The position numbers and the translations under genes are program-made. From Gammaproteobacteria bacterium (lineage in GTDB: Bacteria; Pseudomonadota; Gammaproteobacteria; Steroidobacterales; Steroidobacteraceae), in assembly GCA_003164785.1 (NCBI GenBank), contig PLUE01000047.1:62001-126000 (forward strand): a stretch of DNA of 64,000 bases, read 5' to 3'. Positions 59,712-64,000 of this stretch are shown here, one piece after another (position 1 is the stretch's first letter; each line of letters starts with the position of its first letter). Under the pieces are notes generated by a model. It did no database searches and was not told the origin of the DNA. It saw only the letters and a program-made list of their open reading frames with translations.

Positions 59712-61223
59712 CTAGCGGGGTTCAGGATCCACTGCCGGCTTGAGCGCCGCATCGGTGGCCGGCGTTGGCGGCACGAGCAGGGCCACGGCCACCGTACCCA
59801 ATGACAGCACCAAGACGGCCCAAAATGTCAGGTTGAGAGCCTGCGCCAGAGACAGGCGGATCGCCGCATCCCCGGCCGCGAGATCGTGTGTGTTCAACAG
59901 CTGGCGTAACTGATCCGAGGTGACCGGCGCCGCTTTTCCCGAACCCCTCAAGCCATGGTTGAGTACGGCGCCGAGTAGAGTGGCTCCCAGCGTACTGCCC
60001 AGATTGCGCGAGAAGATATTGGACGCCGTGACGCTGCCGCGTTGCGTGGAATCGACGATTTCTTGCATGAGAACCAGCGACGGCACGCTGATGAGTCCCA
60101 TGCCGAAGCCCATCACGAGAGATCCCATCGCGGCTAACAGAGGGGACGCATTGGGCGTCAACAACACGAATGCCATGGCGCCGAGGGGCTGGAGCAGCGC
60201 GCCGGTGACCAGCAGGTGCCGCAGCGCGAATCGGTGGAAGAGACGGGCGGCGATGGTGGCGCCCGCCGGCCACCCGATGAGCATGGTCGTGAGCGTGAAT
60301 CCCGCCATGGTCGGCGAACGCTGCATGACGAGCTGCACGTAAATCGGCAAAAAGGTGGTCAGTCCGATGAGCGCCATGTTGGCCAGCACGGAAACGCCGT
60401 TGGTCGCCGCGATCGGCCTGTGGCTCCACAACGCAAAGGAGACGATCGGATGGGTGACCCGGCGCTCCACCATCACGAAGATCACGGTTGCGATGCAGAA
60501 CACCGCCGCCGCGGCCGCGAGTTCCGATGGGTGCTGGTTGCCTATGTCGGTGAGTGCAATCAAAAGAGACGTGACGGCGACCGTGAACGAGACGGCGCCG
60601 CCCACGTCGGTGGAACGGCGCTGGTGCGTCGAATTTTCCTTGAGGAACAGAATGAAACCCGACGCGGCCGCGATGCCCACGGGAATGTTCATCCAAAAGA
60701 TCCAGGCCCATGACACGGAGCGGACGATGAGCCCGCCCAAGACGGGTCCGACCACGGCGGCGACGGCCCACACGCTCGCCAGGTACCCTTGCACCTTGCC
60801 GCGCTCGCGCGCCGGGTACAGGTCCGCCACGATCGTCATCGCGACCGGCTGCAGGGCGCCCGCCCCGACACCCTGAATCAACCGGAAGCAGATCATGGCC
60901 GGCATCGACCAGGCGAAGCCTGCCAATAGCGAACCCAGGAGAAAAATGCCGATCCCGACCAGCATGACCGGCTTGCGGCCGTACGCGTCGGCGAGATTTC
61001 CGAAGACGACCGTCATGGCGGTCTGCGCCAGCAGGAACGACGAGAATACCCAGCTGTACAGATGCAGGCCGCCAAGATCTGCGACGATCTGGGGCATGGC
61101 AGTGGATACAATGGTCGCTTCGATGGCAATCATGGCCATCGTCGTCATGACCGAGGCAATGACGAGCAAACGGGACGGTTTTACGGTCGGCAACACAGTT
61201 CTCAGAGCGGGGAGGGAACACAC
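59712..61223 (-). CDS. MFS drug/efflux transporter, DHA2 (EmrB/QacA) family
   Basis: This 503-residue protein has fourteen hydrophobic segments, typical of the DHA2 group of proton-driven exporters. Signature stretches are IEATIVSTAMPQIVADLGG, the motif-A region GNLADAYGRKPVMLVGIG, RLIQGVGAGALQPVAM and motif C in VWAVAAVVGPVLGGLIV. It probably exports hydrophobic drugs or metabolites. The start is GTG 61223 without a strong ribosome site. It is 98 bases from the phhA stop, in the same direction, and is not clearly in the same operon. Confidence 0.9.
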   Translation of the reverse strand: MCSLPALRTVLPTVKPSRLLVIASVMTTMAMIAIEATIVSTAMPQIVADLGGLHLYSWVFSSFLLAQTAMTVVFGNLADAYGRKPVMLVGIGIFLLGSLLAGFAWSMPAMICFRLIQGVGAGALQPVAMTIVADLYPARERGKVQGYLASVWAVAAVVGPVLGGLIVRSVSWAWIFWMNIPVGIAAASGFILFLKENSTHQRRSTDVGGAVSFTVAVTSLLIALTDIGNQHPSELAAAAAVFCIATVIFVMVERRVTHPIVSFALWSHRPIAATNGVSVLANMALIGLTTFLPIYVQLVMQRSPTMAGFTLTTMLIGWPAGATIAARLFHRFALRHLLVTGALLQPLGAMAFVLLTPNASPLLAAMGSLVMGFGMGLISVPSLVLMQEIVDSTQRGSVTASNIFSRNLGSTLGATLLGAVLNHGLRGSGKAAPVTSDQLRQLLNTHDLAAGDAAIRLSLAQALNLTFWAVLVLSLGTVAVALLVPPTPATDAALKPAVDPEPR

Positions 61224-61321
61224 AGTTTAGCCGTAGCCAACGGCTTTGAGTTGCCCCGATATGGTCGACCGCGTGCGTCGTTTGCATTTCAGACGGCAGC
61301 TCCGGGCTCGTCGCCGCGGCT

Positions 61322-62170
61322 TCAAGTCTGGGTCGATATCGGCGCTGGCGATCCCCGCGTCCGGGCGTGAATCTGCGTGCCCAGACTGATGATCCGATCA
61401 CTGGATACGACGGCGCCGACGTCGATCTCGGGCGCAGCCTCCAATTCAGCATACAGCGGACCGAAGTCGGTCTCCAGGGTTTCGCGCAGCAATTGCTCGA
61501 AGCTGTCGATGACGAAGTAATTTTGTTGAAAGTCGTCGATCCGGTACTTGGTCCTCATGACCCGCTTGAGATCGAATGCCAGTCGATTGGGAGAATCGCT
61601 GTCCAAGGCAAACAACGACTCGCTGTTGGACGAGACGATGCCGGCTCCATACAATTTCAAGCCGCTCCCGTCCCGTATCAGACCGAATTCCACCGTGTAC
61701 CAATAGAGGCGGGCCAGCCGATGGATGGAACCATACTTCATCGCCCGTAGTCCGCCCTGGCCATAGGCCTGCATATAGTCGGCGAACATGGGGTGCACGA
61801 GAAGCGGGACATGCCCGAACACATCGTGGAATACGTCCGGTTCCTGGAGGTAATCGATCTGCTCGGGCGTGCGAATGAACCGGCCCGCCACGAAGCGACG
61901 GTTTGCCAAGTGCTCGAAGAACACGTCATCCGGAATCAACCCCGGAACGGCCACCACCGACCAGCCGGTCGCCTTGTGCAATCGCTCGGACAATTCGTCG
62001 AAATCCGGGATCCCGGGTTTGGACATCCGAAGTACGTCGATTCCTTCCAGGAACGCAGGCGCCACGCGGGTCGACAGCATCGAGACCTGTCGCGCGAAGA
62101 GCGTGTCCCACATCGCGTGCTCTGACGGGCTGTAACGGTTCCATTCTTGCGGGATCAGACATTTATCCAT
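61322..62170 (-). CDS. phhA: phenylalanine 4-monooxygenase
   Basis: This pterin-dependent enzyme hydroxylates phenylalanine to tyrosine. The iron-binding facial triad is complete: His115 and His120 in DVFHDVFGHVPLL, and Glu161 in RLYWYTVEFGLI. Other conserved stretches are GWSVVAVPGLIPDDVFFEHLANRRF (split) and RTPEQIDYLQEPD. Length (282 residues) is normal for the bacterial form. Its start overlaps the end of an upstream marR gene by 8 bases, so the two are co-expressed. A pterin-4a-carbinolamine dehydratase (phhB) is not adjacent. Confidence 0.95.
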   Translation of the reverse strand: MDKCLIPQEWNRYSPSEHAMWDTLFARQVSMLSTRVAPAFLEGIDVLRMSKPGIPDFDELSERLHKATGWSVVAVPGLIPDDVFFEHLANRRFVAGRFIRTPEQIDYLQEPDVFHDVFGHVPLLVHPMFADYMQAYGQGGLRAMKYGSIHRLARLYWYTVEFGLIRDGSGLKLYGAGIVSSNSESLFALDSDSPNRLAFDLKRVMRTKYRIDDFQQNYFVIDSFEQLLRETLETDFGPLYAELEAAPEIDVGAVVSSDRIISLGTQIHARTRGSPAPISTQT

Positions 62171-62627
62171 CGGTGGTCAACTCCAATGCGCCTTCCAGCT
62201 TGGTGACCGCGTGCAGAAATGCTTGTTGCTCGGCATGCGACAAACACGACAACAGGTGACTCTCGCGTTGCAGAGCCAACGGCACCAAGGCGGCAACCAT
62301 GCGCTGTCCCGCACGGGTCAACGCGATGGCCATTTCACGGCCATCGTCATCATTCGATTCCCGGATCACCAGCTTGCGGGCCTCCAAGGACGAAATCGCC
62401 CGGCTGACGCGTGTCTTGTGCATCCGGGTGCTGAAGACGATCTGTTGTGCGGTACACACGCGGGATTTCCCCACCGTGACCAACACCCGCCATTCCGGAA
62501 TCAGCAGCCCAAACCGGTCGCGGTAGATCTCGGACAGATTCATGCTGACGGCGTCCGCCAACCGATTGAGCCGAAAGGGCATGAATTTCTCCAGATGCAG
62601 CTCGTCCGCAGTCGATAGAGTTGGCAT
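62163..62627 (-). CDS. MarR-family transcriptional regulator
   Basis: This 154-residue winged-helix regulator has PEWRVLVTVGKSRVCTAQQIVFSTRMHKTRVSRAISSLEARKLVIRESNDDDGREMAIALTRAGQ, given here only as a pattern across residues about 45-110; the D(D)GRE wing and LTxxG are typical. ATG 62627 is preferred over TTG 62633 because AAGGAA lies 8 bases upstream. It overlaps phhA by 8 bases and probably autoregulates the pair in response to an aromatic ligand. A short dyad TAGCAAGCTA at 62641-62650 overlaps the leader. Confidence 0.87.
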   Translation of the reverse strand: MPTLSTADELHLEKFMPFRLNRLADAVSMNLSEIYRDRFGLLIPEWRVLVTVGKSRVCTAQQIVFSTRMHKTRVSRAISSLEARKLVIRESNDDDGREMAIALTRAGQRMVAALVPLALQRESHLLSCLSHAEQQAFLHAVTKLEGALELTTDG

Positions 62628-62639
62628 TTGCAATTTCCT

Positions 62640-62892
62640 TTAGCAAGCTATCAATGAACGGCAGATGTCGCGTCCGTCGAGGATGGGCATAGGCGACCAG
62701 GCAGTAAACCCAAGGATAGCGGCCGGGAACCATGGCGGAAAGCGCATCGGCTGTACTTTATACGTGCGCCGAACGCCATGGCGTCGGCACCGGCGCGATG
62801 CCGTTGAAAATGAGCTGTCCTTCGACCCGCACGCGAAACTCCCGGCGCTTCTTTGCAAATTCCCACGGATACACTCCGCCGCGTGTGGGAAT
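62640..62892 (-). pseudogene. LysR-family regulator remnant, frameshifted
   Basis: The minus strand carries a piece of a LysR substrate-binding domain: IPTRGGVYPWEFAKKRREFR followed by VRVEGQLIFNG, a near-consensus LPTxGGxYxWEF...LxVxVxGxLxFN stretch, to a stop at 62758. A second frame, 62744-62640, reads FPPWFPAAILGFTAWSP, which resembles the W.PPFPGYxLYYPS end of LysR proteins, so the gene seems deleted and frameshifted between. The N-terminal HTH is absent. The rest of the 62628-63032 gap shows nothing else. Confidence 0.65.
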
Positions 62893-63032
62893 GCCTCGAG
62901 CTGACCACTCCGCATCTATAATTTGCGCGGATTGCTCAATTGCCATCAGAATGAAGGTTATCAAATTGTTTGTGCGGGCTCCGGAGCCTGCCCGTATGGC
63001 GTGATTCTCGAAAGTAAAGGATAGATCGCCCG

Positions 63033-64000
63033 ATGACATTCAAGACATCTTTGCTGGTCGGCTTGCTTTGCGCGATGCAACCACTCCTGGCGGGTGCACA
63101 ATCCGCCACCGATATGGCCGTGCTGAAGGGACTCGCACCCGTTACCGTATTATCGAAGACCCCCGAAGGCAACGCCGCCCTGGCCGCGAACTACACGGTC
63201 ACTGGCGGCATCCAAACAGGCGCCATCAAGCAGTCCACTCTCTTACCGTTCGCGGAACAACAGCAACAAGCGCTTCAGGATGCTTTCATCACCGGTGGCA
63301 ATCTCGCGCAGCTTGCGGACGGCCTGGGAACCACGCTCGGCTCCGGGTACCTGGCACGCTCCCACTACATAGATCGGACCCATTTCACGAACCTCGGCCA
63401 ACCGATTGCAGACATCATTGCGTATGCCCTAGCCACGACCCGAATGAGTTCGGGTTCCGCCAAGTACTTCTTCGCCAACGCGACCACCGACGCGAAAACG
63501 CCTGCCTCATCCGAAGCAATGGCAATACTCAAGACCCTGGGGGGTGACACCGATATTTTCGGTAAGAGCTATCACTTTCCGGCAGGGACGGCCGGCGCCG
63601 ACGCTTACGGCAATTCGCGCCCATTTCAGACCGAACCGAGTGTGTTATCGATCGTTGGTCGCGATTATCTCAACGCCCCCGCCGATAACGGGGCATACAA
63701 CCATGGGCCACTCATGGATCTGACCGATAGCCCCTCCTTTCCCAGCGGTCATACGACTTACGGCTATACCGGCGCAATTCTTCTAGGGGTTCTCGTGCCG
63801 ACGCGGTATCCACAGATGATCGCGCGCGGCGCGGAATACGGCAACGACCGCATTTTGGTGGGGGCTCATTATGCGATGGATGTGATCGGCGGCCGCACGG
63901 TTGCCCTCTACGGTATGGCACATCTACTCGCGAATGATCCGGCTTACGTGGGGCGCGCGCTGCACGGCGCACCCACCATCAAGGACTTTCCAGCTGCGCT
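63033..64000 (+). CDS. PAP2-type acid phosphatase (3' end outside window)
   Basis: This secreted phosphatase of the PAP2/class A acid phosphatase family is open to the window's right edge; about 322 residues are visible. It has a signal peptide (KTSLLVGLLCAMQPLLAGAQS). The three PAP2 motifs are present: RPF in AYGNSRPFQTEPS, SFPSGHTTYGYTGAILL with the catalytic His, and NDRILVGAHYAMDVIGGR with the second His and Asp. Codon use is visibly less GC-rich at third positions than in neighbouring genes (more GCA, TTA, ATA), hinting at transfer. The start ATG 63033 has AAAGG upstream. Confidence 0.88.
   Translation, partial: MTFKTSLLVGLLCAMQPLLAGAQSATDMAVLKGLAPVTVLSKTPEGNAALAANYTVTGGIQTGAIKQSTLLPFAEQQQQALQDAFITGGNLAQLADGLGTTLGSGYLARSHYIDRTHFTNLGQPIADIIAYALATTRMSSGSAKYFFANATTDAKTPASSEAMAILKTLGGDTDIFGKSYHFPAGTAGADAYGNSRPFQTEPSVLSIVGRDYLNAPADNGAYNHGPLMDLTDSPSFPSGHTTYGYTGAILLGVLVPTRYPQMIARGAEYGNDRILVGAHYAMDVIGGRTVALYGMAHLLANDPAYVGRALHGAPTIKDFPAA

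Noticed and set aside
59722..61452. 576-codon frame overlapping the MFS gene
   Set aside because: Out-of-frame shadow; it lacks hydrophobic segments while the true frame has fourteen.
1..64000. Insertion sequences, prophage, rRNA or tRNA genes
   Set aside because: No transposase, integrase, phage structural gene, terminal inverted repeat with target duplication, or RNA gene was recognised by eye; a tool-based search could still find a degenerate one.

Overview
The window is G+C-rich bacterial chromosome with dense genes, many 4-nt ATGA overlaps and frequent GTG/TTG starts. A PQQ cluster, a large NAD-glutamate dehydrogenase, GpmA, an Hsp20/Lon pair, a BtuB/BtuFCD cobalamin locus and a secreted protease with a GlyGly-CTERM-like tail suggest a proteobacterium, most likely an environmental gammaproteobacterium of the Steroidobacter/Nevskia type. 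That placement is an inference from gene content; there is no rRNA or tRNA gene in the window to confirm it. I saw no transposase, integrase, CRISPR array or rRNA.

Layout. 0-5 kb: 3' part of NAD-glutamate dehydrogenase, a hotdog thioesterase and gpmA, convergent with a [2Fe-2S] ferredoxin. 5-7.1 kb: a thiamine-salvage operon (TPP riboswitch, YkoF-like thiamine-binding protein, PnuC-family transporter, small-molecule kinase). 7.2-12.8 kb: PhzF-like protein, TPR protein, lipoprotein, tandem ATPase and fatty acid desaturase. 12.8-18.1 kb: cobalamin uptake, with btuFCD divergent from a riboswitch-controlled btuB. 18.1-25.4 kb: S-formylglutathione hydrolase, YceH, small membrane proteins and a NitT/TauT-type ABC system lacking a binding protein. 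25.5-34 kb: DedA-rhodanese fusion, type II NADH dehydrogenase, M20 peptidase, Kup and AsmA. 34-41.5 kb: a secreted protease with a Glu-Asp-Ser-type active site, then a TetR-controlled arginine-deiminase-fold hydrolase plus Tat-exported amidase operon, set among broken genes. 41.7-46.5 kb: DUF883, a 2OG-oxygenase-like protein, NYN-LOTUS protein and the hsp20-lon pair. 46.5-53.9 kb: pqqABCDE (with a 24-codon pqqA), a divergent two-component system, and a Rieske oxygenase divergent from its own LuxR-type regulator. 54-64 kb: LysE exporter, orphan adenine methylase, a DUF433/DUF5615 toxin-antitoxin pair, small envelope proteins, an MFS pump, marR-phhA and the 5' part of a PAP2 acid phosphatase.

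Themes. Two vitamin-uptake loci are under recognisable riboswitches. Several divergent regulator/target pairs have clear dyad or repeated sites between them (TetR at 38451, LuxR at 53069, a TCATGA cluster at 49819). At least five spots hold protein-coding remnants without an intact gene (YihY, LysE, gamma-glutamyltransferase, LysR and one unidentified), and most of these lie between 29 and 41 kb or 56 and 63 kb. Those are the likeliest turnover zones. The best candidates for little-described biology are the amidinohydrolase/amidase operon, the YkoF-PnuT-kinase operon, the PQQ-linked two-component system with its TCATGA cluster, and the Rieske/LuxR pair.
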